Shown piece by piece: positions 28,642-38,288 of a stretch of 64,000 nucleotides of DNA. The translations under genes and the position numbers were made by a program. The notes under the pieces were generated by a model, which was given only the letters and a program-made list of their open reading frames with translations, had not been told where the DNA came from and did no database searches. How positions within the stretch are numbered: the stretch's first letter is position 1; each line of letters opens with the position of its first letter. The DNA comes from Flavobacterium sp. NRK1 (lineage in GTDB: Bacteria > Bacteroidota > Bacteroidia > Flavobacteriales > Flavobacteriaceae): the NCBI RefSeq assembly GCF_024054175.1, contig NZ_JAMXLA010000001.1, positions 1,296,528 through 1,360,527 on the forward strand. The letters run 5' to 3'.

Positions 28642-29175
28642 ATGACAGGTTCAAGAGCTGCAATACGATATGCAAAGGCTATCCTGGATATGGCTCAGGC
28701 TTCAGGAGCTGCAGGTCAGGTAAATGAAGACATGGCCCTTATAGCATCTACTATTAAAGATAATACCGAGCTTAGCAATTTTGTTAACAGCCCGGTGGTG
28801 AAGGCAGAAGCTAAAGAGGCTGCTTTGAAAGAAATTTTTGCAGCTACGCAAAATATTACTCAGGGGCTTTTTCACTTGCTGCATGAAAATAAAAGGTTTG
28901 AAATACTTCCGCTTATAGCAGAACAGTATAAAGCCCAGTTTGATGTACTTAATGGTGTGGAGGTTGCAACCGTAACAACGGCTATTCCTCTTACCGATGA
29001 TCTTGAAGCCAAGGTAATGGCTAAGATAAAAGAGTTTTCAGACAAGAAAATTACCATAAAAAATATAGTTGATCCTGCTATAATAGGAGGATTTATTCTT
29101 AGAATAGGGGATAAGCAGTTTAATGCTTCTGTAGCAAACAGACTGACAACATTAAGAAGAGAATTAAGTAATTAA
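28642..29175 (+). CDS. atpH: F-type ATP synthase subunit delta
   Basis: 177 aa. N-terminal six-helix domain (RAAIRYAKAILDMA) and C-terminal domain with IVDPAIIGGFILRIGDKQFNASVANRL, the conserved OSCP/delta signature. It caps F1 and binds the b stalk. In operon position atpF-atpH-atpA. Confidence 0.96.
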   Translation: MTGSRAAIRYAKAILDMAQASGAAGQVNEDMALIASTIKDNTELSNFVNSPVVKAEAKEAALKEIFAATQNITQGLFHLLHENKRFEILPLIAEQYKAQFDVLNGVEVATVTTAIPLTDDLEAKVMAKIKEFSDKKITIKNIVDPAIIGGFILRIGDKQFNASVANRLTTLRRELSN

Positions 29176-29215
29176 GTATTTTATCGCACTAAAAGTGTTT
29201 AAACTATAAAGTAAC

Positions 29216-30790
29216 ATGGCAGAAATTAAAGCTGCTGAAATTTCAGCAATATTAAAGAAACAATTGTCCGGTTTTGAATCGGGTGCTACATTAGAAGAAG
29301 TGGGAACAGTTCTTAATGTAGGAGATGGTATTGCCCGTGTTTACGGACTATCTAACGCACAGTATGGTGAGTTGGTTCAGTTTGAAAACGGGTTAGAAGC
29401 TATTGTATTGAACCTTGAAGAAGACAATGTGGGCGTGGTATTGCTAGGTCCTTCAACTGGTGTCAGGGAAGGTTCTACAGTAAAAAGAACACAGCGTATC
29501 GCTTCACTTAAAGTAGGTGAGCAAATGGTAGGCCGTGTGGTAGATACACTTGGTAACCCAATAGACGGTAAAGGCCCAATAGGTGGTGACCTTTATGAGA
29601 TGCCTCTTGAGCGTAAAGCTCCGGGAGTTATCTTCCGTCAGCCGGTAACTGAGCCGCTACAAACAGGTGTTAAAGCTATTGATGCTATGATTCCTGTAGG
29701 GCGTGGCCAGCGTGAGCTTGTAATTGGTGACCGTCAGACTGGTAAAACTACAGTATGTATTGATACCATTCTTAACCAAAAAGAATTTTATGATGCTGGT
29801 AAACCGGTATTCTGTATATATGTAGCTGTAGGTCAAAAGGCTTCTACAGTTGCAGGTATTGCTAAAACATTAGAAGAAAAAGGCGCAATGGCTTATACTG
29901 TTATTGTTGCTGCTAATGCTTCTGACCCTGCTCCGATGCAGGTTTATGCTCCGTTTGCAGGTGCTGCAATTGGTGAGTATTTCCGTGATACAGGCCGTCC
30001 TGCATTAATCATTTATGATGATTTATCTAAACAGGCAGTTGCTTACCGTGAGGTATCTCTTCTATTAAGAAGGCCACCGGGACGTGAGGCTTATCCTGGA
30101 GACGTATTCTACCTTCACTCAAGATTACTTGAGCGTGCTGCAAAAGTTATTGCAGATGATGATATTGCTAAAAACATGAACGATCTTCCTGAGTCGTTAA
30201 AACCAATCGTTAAAGGTGGTGGTTCATTAACTGCACTTCCTATTATCGAAACTCAGGCAGGTGACGTTTCTGCATATATCCCAACAAACGTAATTTCAAT
30301 TACAGATGGTCAGATATTCCTTGAGTCAGATCTATTCAACTCAGGTGTACGTCCGGCTATCAACGTTGGTATCTCTGTATCCCGTGTAGGTGGTAATGCT
30401 CAGATCAAATCAATGAAAAAAGTAGCAGGTACGCTTAAGCTTGACCAGGCACAGTTCCGTGAGCTTGAAGCATTTGCTAAATTCGGTTCAGATCTTGATG
30501 CTGTAACGCTAAACGTAATTGAAAAAGGACGTAGAAACGTTGAGATACTTAAACAGGCTGTTAACGACCCTTATACTGTAGAAGATCAGGTTGCAATTAT
30601 TTATGCAGGTTCTAAAAACCTACTTAGAAATGTACCGGTTAGCAAAGTAAAAGAGTTTGAAAAAGACTATATAGAATATCTTAATGCTAAACACAGAGTT
30701 ACGCTTGATGCTCTTAAAGCAGGTAAATTTACAGATGAAATTACAGACGTGCTTGAAAAAGCAGCAGTTGAAATTTCAGCGAAATATTAA
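29216..30790 (+). CDS. atpA: F-type ATP synthase subunit alpha
   Basis: 524 aa, full length. Walker A is [27 protein letters not shown] and the arginine-finger region [15 protein letters not shown] are present. Non-catalytic nucleotide-binding subunit of F1. Codon use is strongly biased to optimal codons. Followed by a 71-nt gap full of inverted repeats before atpG. Confidence 0.98.
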   Translation: MAEIKAAEISAILKKQLSGFESGATLEEVGTVLNVGDGIARVYGLSNAQYGELVQFENGLEAIVLNLEEDNVGVVLLGPSTGVREGSTVKRTQRIASLKVGEQMVGRVVDTLGNPIDGKGPIGGDLYEMPLERKAPGVIFRQPVTEPLQTGVKAIDAMIPVGRGQRELVIGDRQTGKTTVCIDTILNQKEFYDAGKPVFCIYVAVGQKASTVAGIAKTLEEKGAMAYTVIVAANASDPAPMQVYAPFAGAAIGEYFRDTGRPALIIYDDLSKQAVAYREVSLLLRRPPGREAYPGDVFYLHSRLLERAAKVIADDDIAKNMNDLPESLKPIVKGGGSLTALPIIETQAGDVSAYIPTNVISITDGQIFLESDLFNSGVRPAINVGISVSRVGGNAQIKSMKKVAGTLKLDQAQFRELEAFAKFGSDLDAVTLNVIEKGRRNVEILKQAVNDPYTVEDQVAIIYAGSKNLLRNVPVSKVKEFEKDYIEYLNAKHRVTLDALKAGKFTDEITDVLEKAAVEISAKY

Positions 30791-30796
30791 TAAACT

Positions 30797-30856
30797 AATG
30801 TATCAGTTAATCAATGTAACAATTATTACATTGGTTAACTGATTAATTGTTACATT
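30797..30856. repeat. AATGTAACAAT-type inverted-repeat cluster between atpA and atpG
   Basis: This gap holds an 18-bp inverted repeat (30802-30819 with 30826-30843, one G:T-type mismatch, 6-nt loop). An alternative partner exists: the 13 nt at 30813-30825 are also a perfect reverse complement of 30844-30856. Bases 30797-30823 match the reverse complement of 55959-55985 (upstream of scoB) at 25 of 27 positions. The right end stops just before the atpG start at 30862 and could affect its translation. Confidence 0.8.
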
Positions 30857-30861
30857 ATAAA

Positions 30862-31728
30862 ATGGCAAACTTAAAGGAAATACGTAACAGGATTGCTTCC
30901 GTTTCATCCACAATGCAAATTACAAGTGCGATGAAAATGGTTTCTGCAGCCAAGCTTAAAAAAGCACAGGATGCTATTACGGCTATGAGGCCTTATTCTG
31001 AAAAGCTTACTGAGCTATTGCAAAACCTTAGTGCTACCCTAGACAGCGACAATGGGGGTATATTTGCCGAGCAGCGACCGGTAAATAATGTGCTTATTGT
31101 TGCCATTACTTCAAACAGAGGGTTATGCGGTGCTTTTAATGCCAATGTTATAAAACAAATTAAAAACCTTCAGGCAGGTTATGCTGGCAAAAAGGTTGAT
31201 GTTTTGGCTATTGGTAAAAAAGGTAACGATGTGCTTAAAAAAACCTGTAATATTGTAGGTAATAAAAGCGAACTGTTTGATACCCTTACATTTGAAAATG
31301 TTGCCGAAGCTGCGCAATTGCTTATGGATAAGTTTGCTGCCGGAGAGTATGACAAAATAGAGCTGGTGTATAACCACTTTAAAAATGCCGCTACTCAGGT
31401 TGTTTTAACAGAGCAATTCCTTCCGCTTGAGCCTGCAGCAGCAGATGAAAAAGCAGCTAATGCTGCTACTGATTATATTTTTGAGCCAACAAAAGAAGAA
31501 ATTGTACTTAGCCTTGTGCCGCTTTCGTTAAAAACACAGTTGTATAAAGCAGTACGTGACTCTTTTGCTTCTGAGCATGGCGCACGTATGACGGCAATGC
31601 ACAAAGCAACCGATAATGCTACAGCATTAAGGAATCAGCTTAAACTTACGTATAACAAAGCCCGTCAGGCTGCTATTACAAACGAGATACTTGAAATAGT
31701 AGGTGGAGCAGAGGCATTGAACAACTAA
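30862..31728 (+). CDS. atpG: F-type ATP synthase subunit gamma
   Basis: 288 aa from the ATG at 30862 (MANLKEIRNRI), the family-typical start; an upstream in-frame TTG at 30847 lies inside the repeat cluster and is rejected. N-terminal helix SSTMQITSAMKMVSAAKL and C-terminal helix RNQLKLTYNKARQAAITNEI form the rotor shaft; SNRGLCGAFN is the conserved middle motif. Last gene of the operon, closed by a terminator. Confidence 0.97.
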   Translation: MANLKEIRNRIASVSSTMQITSAMKMVSAAKLKKAQDAITAMRPYSEKLTELLQNLSATLDSDNGGIFAEQRPVNNVLIVAITSNRGLCGAFNANVIKQIKNLQAGYAGKKVDVLAIGKKGNDVLKKTCNIVGNKSELFDTLTFENVAEAAQLLMDKFAAGEYDKIELVYNHFKNAATQVVLTEQFLPLEPAAADEKAANAATDYIFEPTKEEIVLSLVPLSLKTQLYKAVRDSFASEHGARMTAMHKATDNATALRNQLKLTYNKARQAAITNEILEIVGGAEALNN

Positions 31729-31750
31729 GATACAAAACAAGCATATTGAT

Positions 31751-31784
31751 AAAGAGGCTGCCTAAAAGGCAGCCTCTTTTATTT
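31751..31784 (+). terminator. Strong terminator ending the atp operon
   Basis: 13-bp perfect stem (31751-31763 with 31767-31779), 3-nt loop and T-rich tail, 22 nt after atpG. It shows the transcript ends before any atpD/atpC gene. Confidence 0.93.
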
Positions 31785-31852
31785 ATGTATATTTTATGAT
31801 TTATACAATTATTCTTTTATTGTGTAGTTTTTATAATGCTACAAAATATAGT

Positions 31853-31860
31853 TACTTTTG
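31853..31860 (+). promoter_or_regulatory. -7 promoter element ahead of the second flippase gene
   Basis: TACTTTTG matches TAnnTTTG, 25 nt before the TTG start at 31886. No -33 TTG at usual spacing. Confidence 0.4.
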
Positions 31861-31885
31861 CTAATAACTAAAACCAACTACTTTT

Positions 31886-33355
31886 TTGAGCTTATATAAG
31901 AATCTTTTTAAGCAGACAGCGATTTATGGTATAGCTACTGTTGTACCACGTATGTTTAGTTTTATACTAACACCTTTATATACTGATGCTTCTGTCATGA
32001 ATATTGCTGAATACAGCAAAGTTCAGGTTATTTTTTCGTGGCTCGTGCTTTTTAATGTTGTTCTTGCTTATGGTATGGAAACTGCTTTTTTTAGGTTTTT
32101 TCATAGCGACAATAAAAAAGCTGTAATGAGTACCTCTACAATATCATTATTCTGGTCATCATTGCTTTTTTTAAGCGCAGCGCTCCTGGGTAGAAATTAC
32201 CTTGAGAAGCTTTCAGGTATAGATGTTGAGTATATTACCTATACAATTTGGATTTTAGTGCTTGATGCACTGGTTATCATTCCTTTTTCCCGTTTAAGGG
32301 CAGAGGGCAGGCCGGTATTTTATGCATTAATAAAAATAGGTAATGTTGCTATCAATTTAGGACTTAATCTGTTTTTTCTAATTTCACTGCCAAAATTAGC
32401 GGCTCAACATCCGGGTAGTTTCCTTTCCAGTATTTATGTGCATGATTTTGAAGTAGGATATATATTTGTCGCTAACTTGATTTCCAGTCTGACTACATTT
32501 TTAATTCTTTTACCTCATTATTTAAAACTTTCCTGGCACTTTAATTCAGAATTGTGGAAAAGGATGATGGTATATGCGCTTCCTGTAATGGTTGCAGGTA
32601 TTGCTTTTGCCATTAATGAAACCTTTGACAGAATATTGCTTGATTATTTACTTCCGGCGGCACAGGCCGAAAAAGATGTAGGCGCTTATGGGGCATGTTA
32701 TAAATTAGCGTTATTCATGACATTATTTGCTACTGCCTTCAGGCTCGGTATTGAGCCTTTTTTCTTTAGCCATGCTAAAAATGAGAACGCACCCCAGACG
32801 TATGCTCTTATAACCAAATATTTTGTAATATTTGGTTCTGCAATTTTATTATGTGTAGTTGTGTTTGCCGATGTGCTGAAAATATTATTTATAAGAAGCG
32901 AGGAATACTGGGAAGCTATGACTGTGGTGCCGTTAATTATACTGGCTAATTTTTTTCTTGGTATTTACCATAATTTGTCGGTATGGTATAAACTTTCAGA
33001 TAAAACAAAAATGGGAGCTTATATATCAATTATCGGGGCGGTAGTAACACTTGTGCTTAACTTTGTACTAATACAATATATAAGTTATGTAGGATCTGCA
33101 ATAGCTACAATATGTGCCTATGGCACAATGATGTTTATTTCGTATAGGTTAGGGAATAAATATTATCCTATTCCGTATGATGTAAAAAAGATTTGCCTTT
33201 ATTTAGGGCTTTCGGTAACACTCTCATGCCTTTCATTTTATATACAAATATTCAGGGAAACTTATATATTTGGAATAGTATCGCTTATGGTATTTATGTT
33301 CATAATTTACAAAGGCGAAAAAGAAACATTGCAAAAAATATTAAAAAGAAAATAA
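31886..33355 (+). CDS. Oligosaccharide flippase-type membrane protein (MOP superfamily)
   Basis: 489 aa beginning at TTG; the next Met is 22 residues in, inside helix 1, and the N-terminus SLYKNLFKQTAIYGIATVVPRM matches flavobacterial homologues as I recall them, so TTG is kept. About 14 predicted membrane helices; the polysaccharide_synt and polysaccharide-synthesis C-terminal domains are indicated by length and spacing. It heads a conserved cluster with dut and a sugar nucleotidyltransferase rather than glycosyltransferases. Substrate unknown; perhaps a lipid-linked glycan of general housekeeping use. Confidence 0.85.
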   Translation: MSLYKNLFKQTAIYGIATVVPRMFSFILTPLYTDASVMNIAEYSKVQVIFSWLVLFNVVLAYGMETAFFRFFHSDNKKAVMSTSTISLFWSSLLFLSAALLGRNYLEKLSGIDVEYITYTIWILVLDALVIIPFSRLRAEGRPVFYALIKIGNVAINLGLNLFFLISLPKLAAQHPGSFLSSIYVHDFEVGYIFVANLISSLTTFLILLPHYLKLSWHFNSELWKRMMVYALPVMVAGIAFAINETFDRILLDYLLPAAQAEKDVGAYGACYKLALFMTLFATAFRLGIEPFFFSHAKNENAPQTYALITKYFVIFGSAILLCVVVFADVLKILFIRSEEYWEAMTVVPLIILANFFLGIYHNLSVWYKLSDKTKMGAYISIIGAVVTLVLNFVLIQYISYVGSAIATICAYGTMMFISYRLGNKYYPIPYDVKKICLYLGLSVTLSCLSFYIQIFRETYIFGIVSLMVFMFIIYKGEKETLQKILKRK

Positions 33356-33370
33356 TACAGAATTTTAAAG

Positions 33371-33805
33371 ATGACGATTAATATAATAAACAAATCAGGT
33401 CACGCATTACCTAATTATGAAACGATAGCTTCGGCAGGGATGGACCTTAGGGCAAATATAGAAGAGCCTGTTGTACTGGCTCCGTTAGGCAGGGCACTGG
33501 TAAAAACAGGATTATTCATAGAATTGCCAATTGGTTATGAAGCGCAGGTACGCCCAAGAAGCGGACTTGCATTTAAAAAGGGCATAACAGTACTTAACAG
33601 TCCCGGCACTGTTGATGCCGATTATAGGGGTGAAATTGGTGTAATTTTAGTAAATTTATCCAATGAGGCTTATACCATAGAAAATGGTGAACGGATTGCC
33701 CAGCTTATTATTGCCAAACATGAGCGTGCCGAATGGATGGAAGTAGAAGTGCTTACCGAAACTTCGCGTGGGGAAGGCGGATTTGGAAGCACAGGCGTAA
33801 AATAA
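33371..33805 (+). CDS. dut: dUTP diphosphatase
   Basis: 144 aa, the trimeric dUTPase length. All five motifs are visible: [38 protein letters not shown] and the C-terminal [10 protein letters not shown] arm. It hydrolyses dUTP to dUMP, keeping uracil out of DNA and feeding thymidylate synthesis. 15 nt after the flippase gene. Confidence 0.97.
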   Translation: MTINIINKSGHALPNYETIASAGMDLRANIEEPVVLAPLGRALVKTGLFIELPIGYEAQVRPRSGLAFKKGITVLNSPGTVDADYRGEIGVILVNLSNEAYTIENGERIAQLIIAKHERAEWMEVEVLTETSRGEGGFGSTGVK

Positions 33806-33832
33806 AAACAACAAACAACAACCAATATTTAA

Positions 33833-34843
33833 ATGAAAATTATTGTTCCAATGGCCGGACGCGGTTCGCGTCTTCGCCCACATACACTTACAGTACCTAA
33901 ACCATTAATACCTATTGCGGGCAAGCCGATCGTACACAGGCTTGTAGAAGATATAGCGGGGGTACTAAACCAAAAAATTGATGAAATCGCATTTATAGTT
34001 AGCAGGGATTTTGGCATGCAGGTAGAAACCGACCTTGTAGCTATAGCCGAAAAACTGGGTGCTAAAGGCACAATTTATTATCAGGAGAAGCCTTTGGGAA
34101 CTGCCCATGCTATTATGAGTGCTAAAGAATCTATGACCGGACCTATAGTTGTGGCTTATGCCGATACACTTTTCAGAGCCGATTTTACGTTAGATACTAC
34201 AGCAGATAGTGTTATCTGGGTAAAACAGGTAGAAGATCCAAGCGCTTTTGGAGTGGTTAAGCTTAATGATAAAAATGAAATTGTAGACTTTGTTGAGAAG
34301 CCTAAAGATTTTGTATCTGACCTTGCTATTATAGGGATCTACTATTTTAAGAGTGGAGAAACCCTGCGTGATGAATTACAATATTTATTAGATAATAATA
34401 TTGTAAAAGGTGGTGAGTACCAGCTTACAGATGGTTTGGAAAATATGAAGGAGAAGGGCATGAAATTTGTTCCCGGTAAAGTAGATGAATGGATGGATTG
34501 CGGAAACAAGAATGTAACTGTAGAAACTAATTCCCGTATGCTTGGATTTTTACAGGGCGATGGCGTTAATTTGGTTTCTGACAAAGTACAAATGGAAAAC
34601 AGTACTATTATACCACCATGTTTTATAGGTGAAAATGTAGTGCTTAAAAATTCTACTATCGGCCCTAATGTGTCGTTGGGTGATAATTCAAAGGTAGAAA
34701 GCAGTATAATAAAAAACAGCCTTGTACAAACACATGCGGTTATTAAAAATGCTATTTTAGATAATGGTATGATAGGTAACCACGCTGCTTTTAACGGTAA
34801 ATTTACCAGTATAAGCATTGGTGACTATTCAGTTATAGAATAA
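33833..34843 (+). CDS. Sugar-phosphate nucleotidyltransferase (NDP-sugar pyrophosphorylase)
   Basis: 336 aa. N-terminal Rossmann domain with MAGRGSRLRPHTLTVPKPLIPIAGKP (nucleotide loop and Lys of the NTP-transferase family), LGTAHAI and the metal-site Asp in VVAYADTLF. The C-terminal third is a left-handed beta helix (hexapeptide-like NSTIGPNVSLGDNS). It makes an NDP-sugar, probably dTDP- or UDP-glucose-type, from sugar-1-phosphate. In one operon with dut and the TPR gene (4 nt apart). Confidence 0.87.
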   Translation: MKIIVPMAGRGSRLRPHTLTVPKPLIPIAGKPIVHRLVEDIAGVLNQKIDEIAFIVSRDFGMQVETDLVAIAEKLGAKGTIYYQEKPLGTAHAIMSAKESMTGPIVVAYADTLFRADFTLDTTADSVIWVKQVEDPSAFGVVKLNDKNEIVDFVEKPKDFVSDLAIIGIYYFKSGETLRDELQYLLDNNIVKGGEYQLTDGLENMKEKGMKFVPGKVDEWMDCGNKNVTVETNSRMLGFLQGDGVNLVSDKVQMENSTIIPPCFIGENVVLKNSTIGPNVSLGDNSKVESSIIKNSLVQTHAVIKNAILDNGMIGNHAAFNGKFTSISIGDYSVIE

Positions 34844-34847
34844 GCAA

Positions 34848-36212
34848 ATGAAATTTAAAATCCTTTTTTATAGTTTAATGTTATCGGGGTCAATGCTGAG
34901 TCCTGCAGTTATGCATGCCCAGCAAGACAAAGAACCTGATGACATTGCAATGACCGAAAATGAATTTGAAGATAATTTTTTTGAGGCATTAAAACAGAAA
35001 GGGATTGAAAACTATGATAAAGCAATTCAGTCATTGCAAAAATGCCTTGTTAAGGAGCCTGATAATGCAGTAATATATCATGAGCTGGGAATAAATTACC
35101 TGGCAATGAAAAATTATCCGGAAGCTGAAAAGGCTTTTTTGAAAGCAAGAGATATAGACCCGACTAACAGATGGTATTGGCAGAGTCTTTATGATGTATA
35201 TTATGAGACTAAAGATTTTAATAAATCTATACCTATAGTACAAAAGCTTACAGAATGGCGTAAAGAATTCTTTCAGGAAGATCTGGTATCATTATATATG
35301 TACACGCAGCAGTTTGACAAAGCTCTTGATCTTATAAATGAGATGGAGCAGACAGTTGGAATGTCTGAAAAGCGTGAAATGTATAAATTGCAGATATTAA
35401 GCGACAGCCGCTACAGGAAACCTCAGAAGGAATCGCTTGAAGAGGCAATTAAAAAAAATCCGAAAGAGGAATCCAATTACATTGAGCTTATTTATCTGTA
35501 TTCGGAAAGCAACCAGGAACAAAAGGCACAGGAAGTAGCAAAAAAACTAGAGAAGGAAATACCAACATCTGACTGGGCACAGGTAAGCCTTTTTAAATTC
35601 AACCTGAGTAATAATGAGGGCAAAAAAGCTGCCGAATCTATGTTCAGGGTTTTGGAGAGCAAAAAGATAGACCGTAAAATAAAACACAGGGTGCTTAACG
35701 AGTTCCTGATTTTTGCGAGCAATAATCCTCAATATGCGGGTGATCTTGAAAAGGCGGTAAATTATTTTGAAGATGACCAGCAGATAAATGTACCTAAAGA
35801 AATAGGAAAATTCTTTTTTAGTAAGGCAAGATATCCTGAGGCTGCATATTATTTTGAAAAGGCCTTATCTTTAAAACCTGATGATATAGAAACGGTAGAA
35901 TTATTACTTTATACTTATACTGAAAGCGCTCAATATGATAATTTGCAAAAAAAAGCTGCAGAGTATATAGACCTGTATCCTACGCAGGCGCGCCTGTATT
36001 ATTTTGCAGGGTTTGCCGCAAATCAGGTTAAACAATTTGCAAAAGCAAAAGATTATCTGGAAACAGGCATTGATTTTGTAGTAGAAGATCCCGAACTGGA
36101 ACTGAAAATTACCAAACAGCTTACAGAAACTTACAGTGCACTTGGAGATATAAAGAAAAAAGATTCAATGCTGCAAAGACAGGCTAAACTTGAAAAATCT
36201 AAAAGTAATTAA
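34848..36212 (+). CDS. Periplasmic tetratricopeptide repeat protein
   Basis: 454 aa. Signal peptide of about 24 residues ending AVMHA-Q. Then TPR units: YDKAIQSLQKCLVKEPDNAVIYHELGINYL, YPEAEKAFLKARDIDPTN, later YPEAAYYFEKALSLKPDDIETVELL. Acts as a protein-protein scaffold in the periplasm; partner unknown. Its stop overlaps the start of the DUF4292 lipoprotein by 1 nt (TAATG), and together with the EnvC-like gene the three form a conserved flavobacterial envelope block. Confidence 0.85.
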   Translation: MKFKILFYSLMLSGSMLSPAVMHAQQDKEPDDIAMTENEFEDNFFEALKQKGIENYDKAIQSLQKCLVKEPDNAVIYHELGINYLAMKNYPEAEKAFLKARDIDPTNRWYWQSLYDVYYETKDFNKSIPIVQKLTEWRKEFFQEDLVSLYMYTQQFDKALDLINEMEQTVGMSEKREMYKLQILSDSRYRKPQKESLEEAIKKNPKEESNYIELIYLYSESNQEQKAQEVAKKLEKEIPTSDWAQVSLFKFNLSNNEGKKAAESMFRVLESKKIDRKIKHRVLNEFLIFASNNPQYAGDLEKAVNYFEDDQQINVPKEIGKFFFSKARYPEAAYYFEKALSLKPDDIETVELLLYTYTESAQYDNLQKKAAEYIDLYPTQARLYYFAGFAANQVKQFAKAKDYLETGIDFVVEDPELELKITKQLTETYSALGDIKKKDSMLQRQAKLEKSKSN

Positions 36213-36985
36213 TGAGAAAAAGCATCGCCATATTGCTTGTAACTTTATCGTTTGCATCCTGTAAAACTAAACAGGCTGTAATTGCAGAAGGAGCAGCAAA
36301 CGAAGAAAAAGCAGTAAAAGAAATTATAGAGGGGCATTATAAAAACACTAAGAATTTTAAAACACTTTTAATCAAGGCTTCGGCAGATTATAAGTCAGAT
36401 AAAGATTCTTATAGTTTCAATAGCGAAATACGTATTAAAAAAGATGAAGCTATACTGGTAAGTATTCGTTTCTTAGGAATTACGATGGCAAAAGCCATTA
36501 TTACTCCTTCAAGAGTGAGCTACTATGAAAAAATAAACAATACCTATTTTGATGGTAATTATGCAGCATTAAGCCAATGGCTGGGTACAGAGTTGGATTA
36601 TGCAAAAGTGCAGAACATGCTTACCGGAGAAGCAATATTTGACCTTACTAAAGGGAAATATATGGCAACTATTGAAAACGGGCAGCACAAATTACAGTCT
36701 ATGGACAGATCGGCCATTAGTAAGCAGTTCTTTTTTGAAGCAGCAAACTTTTTATTGAAAAAAGAAGTTGTTATGCAGAATGGTATAGATGCACGAAACC
36801 TTGAAATAAGTTATCCTGCGCATAAAGAATATCCGGGTGCTGTATTGCCTACAGCTATCAAGATAGAAGCAGAACAAAAAGACAGAATCAACATAAGCAT
36901 AGAATATAATACTGTTACCTTTGACGAAGAACTTACTTTTCCGTATAATGTTCCCGAAGGATTTGACCAGATATTTATAGATTAA
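36212..36985 (+). CDS. DUF4292 lipoprotein
   Basis: 257 aa. Lipobox FASC with Cys17 after a short signal peptide, so it is membrane anchored. The body is beta-rich with an RFLGITMAKAIITPSRVSYYEK stretch typical of DUF4292, whose fold is reported to resemble LolA/LolB-type lipid-binding barrels (from memory; not checked). Probably carries or senses lipids/lipoproteins between the membranes. Coupled to the TPR gene and 14 nt ahead of envC-like. Confidence 0.82.
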   Translation: MRKSIAILLVTLSFASCKTKQAVIAEGAANEEKAVKEIIEGHYKNTKNFKTLLIKASADYKSDKDSYSFNSEIRIKKDEAILVSIRFLGITMAKAIITPSRVSYYEKINNTYFDGNYAALSQWLGTELDYAKVQNMLTGEAIFDLTKGKYMATIENGQHKLQSMDRSAISKQFFFEAANFLLKKEVVMQNGIDARNLEISYPAHKEYPGAVLPTAIKIEAEQKDRINISIEYNTVTFDEELTFPYNVPEGFDQIFID

Positions 36986-36999
36986 ACCGTATCATAACC

Positions 37000-38250
37000 A
37001 TGACCAGATTATTTCTTATTATTTTTTTCATTGGCTTTACTGCCTGCGGATGGAGCCAGAGTGCCCAGCAGCGAAAGCTTGAGCAGCGGAAAGCACAGAT
37101 ATTAAAAGAAATGAGGGATCTGCAAAACCTTGAATCTCAAAGCAAGACTAAAGAAAAATCAGTACTCAGCAGAATAGAAGAGAATAATGCTAAGATACGG
37201 CTAAGCCAAAACCTTATTAGCACTACCAGTAAACAAACCCGTTTGCTTTCAGATGATATTTATGCCAATCAGCTTAGTATAAATAAACTGAACAGAGAAC
37301 TTAAAGTGCTTAAGGAAGATTATGCAAATATGATTGTTAAAGCTTATAAAAGCAGGTCAGAACAAAGCCGTATAATGTTTATACTCTCTTCAGAAAATTT
37401 TCTTCAGGCGTATAAGCGTATGCAGTATATGAAACAATATGCTACTTTCAGAAAAATTCAGGGAGATGAGATACGGGCTAAAATGGAAGAACTCGAGAGC
37501 CGTATTACAAAGTTAAAAAGCCAGAAAAAGGAAAAAGAAAAGCTTCTTGCAGAAAGTGAAAAACAAAAGCAAACACTGGAAAAAGACAAAGATGAACAGG
37601 AAAAGCTTATAAAAAACATTCGTAAGGACAAGAAAAAATATGCTGCCGAAATAAAGAAAAAGAAACAGGAAGCAAAAGAAATAGACAGGAAAATAGACAA
37701 GATGATTAAAGAAGCTATTGCTGAAGCTAACAGAAAAGCCGCAGCAAAAGCAAGTTCTGCATCTGAAAAGAAAGAAATAGCTGCTGCTGCTAAAAAAGAA
37801 CCTACTAAAATTGTATTGACTAAAGAAGAGAAACTTATAGCAAGCAATTTTAAAGCAAATAAAGGCAGGCTGCCGTGGCCGGTTGCCGAAGGCTATGTGT
37901 CATCTAAATTCGGAACGCATGAAAGCCCGCTTGAAAAAGGTGTAATTGTAGATAATAAAAATATTGAGATCACTACTAAAGAAGGTGCTCAGGTAAGAGC
38001 GATCTTTGATGGTAAGGTAACATTTATTCAGATCATATCGGGTACTAAGGCGGTTACTGTTCAGCATGGTGATTTCATGACCATATACTATAATCTTGCT
38101 TCGGTAAATGTAAGTGTAGGAGATAAGGTTTCTACAAAACAAACTATAGGAACCATACATACCTATCCTGGTTCAGGTAAAACAGTTCTTAAGTTCTTCA
38201 TAGTTCAGAATATGAATTATCTTAATCCGGAATCATGGATAGCACAATAA
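37000..38250 (+). CDS. EnvC-like murein hydrolase activator (M23/LytM domain, degenerate)
   Basis: 416 aa: signal peptide, long coiled coil (about 22-250, very rich in Lys/Glu), then a C-terminal LytM domain (about 285-415). The zinc ligands of active M23 peptidases (H-x3-D, HxH) are not seen: the expected N-x-G-[IV]-D-I is NKNIEI and the Y-x-H-L is YYNLASV. A degenerate LytM domain behind a coiled coil is the EnvC pattern, a regulator of amidases at the division site. It ends at a strong terminator. Confidence 0.86.
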   Translation: MTRLFLIIFFIGFTACGWSQSAQQRKLEQRKAQILKEMRDLQNLESQSKTKEKSVLSRIEENNAKIRLSQNLISTTSKQTRLLSDDIYANQLSINKLNRELKVLKEDYANMIVKAYKSRSEQSRIMFILSSENFLQAYKRMQYMKQYATFRKIQGDEIRAKMEELESRITKLKSQKKEKEKLLAESEKQKQTLEKDKDEQEKLIKNIRKDKKKYAAEIKKKKQEAKEIDRKIDKMIKEAIAEANRKAAAKASSASEKKEIAAAAKKEPTKIVLTKEEKLIASNFKANKGRLPWPVAEGYVSSKFGTHESPLEKGVIVDNKNIEITTKEGAQVRAIFDGKVTFIQIISGTKAVTVQHGDFMTIYYNLASVNVSVGDKVSTKQTIGTIHTYPGSGKTVLKFFIVQNMNYLNPESWIAQ

Positions 38251-38288
38251 AAAAAGAATCCCGCCACAATATGGCGGGATTCTTTTTT
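38250..38288. terminator. Bidirectional rho-independent terminator
   Basis: 17-bp perfect stem (38250-38266 with 38272-38288), 5-nt loop, A- and T-runs at the ends. Serves the EnvC-like gene on + and the thioesterase gene on -; it overlaps the last codons of the thioesterase gene by 2 nt. Confidence 0.93.

Noticed and set aside
34342..34818. 158-codon minus-strand open frame over the nucleotidyltransferase gene
   Set aside because: Antisense to a clear hexapeptide-like domain; no independent evidence.
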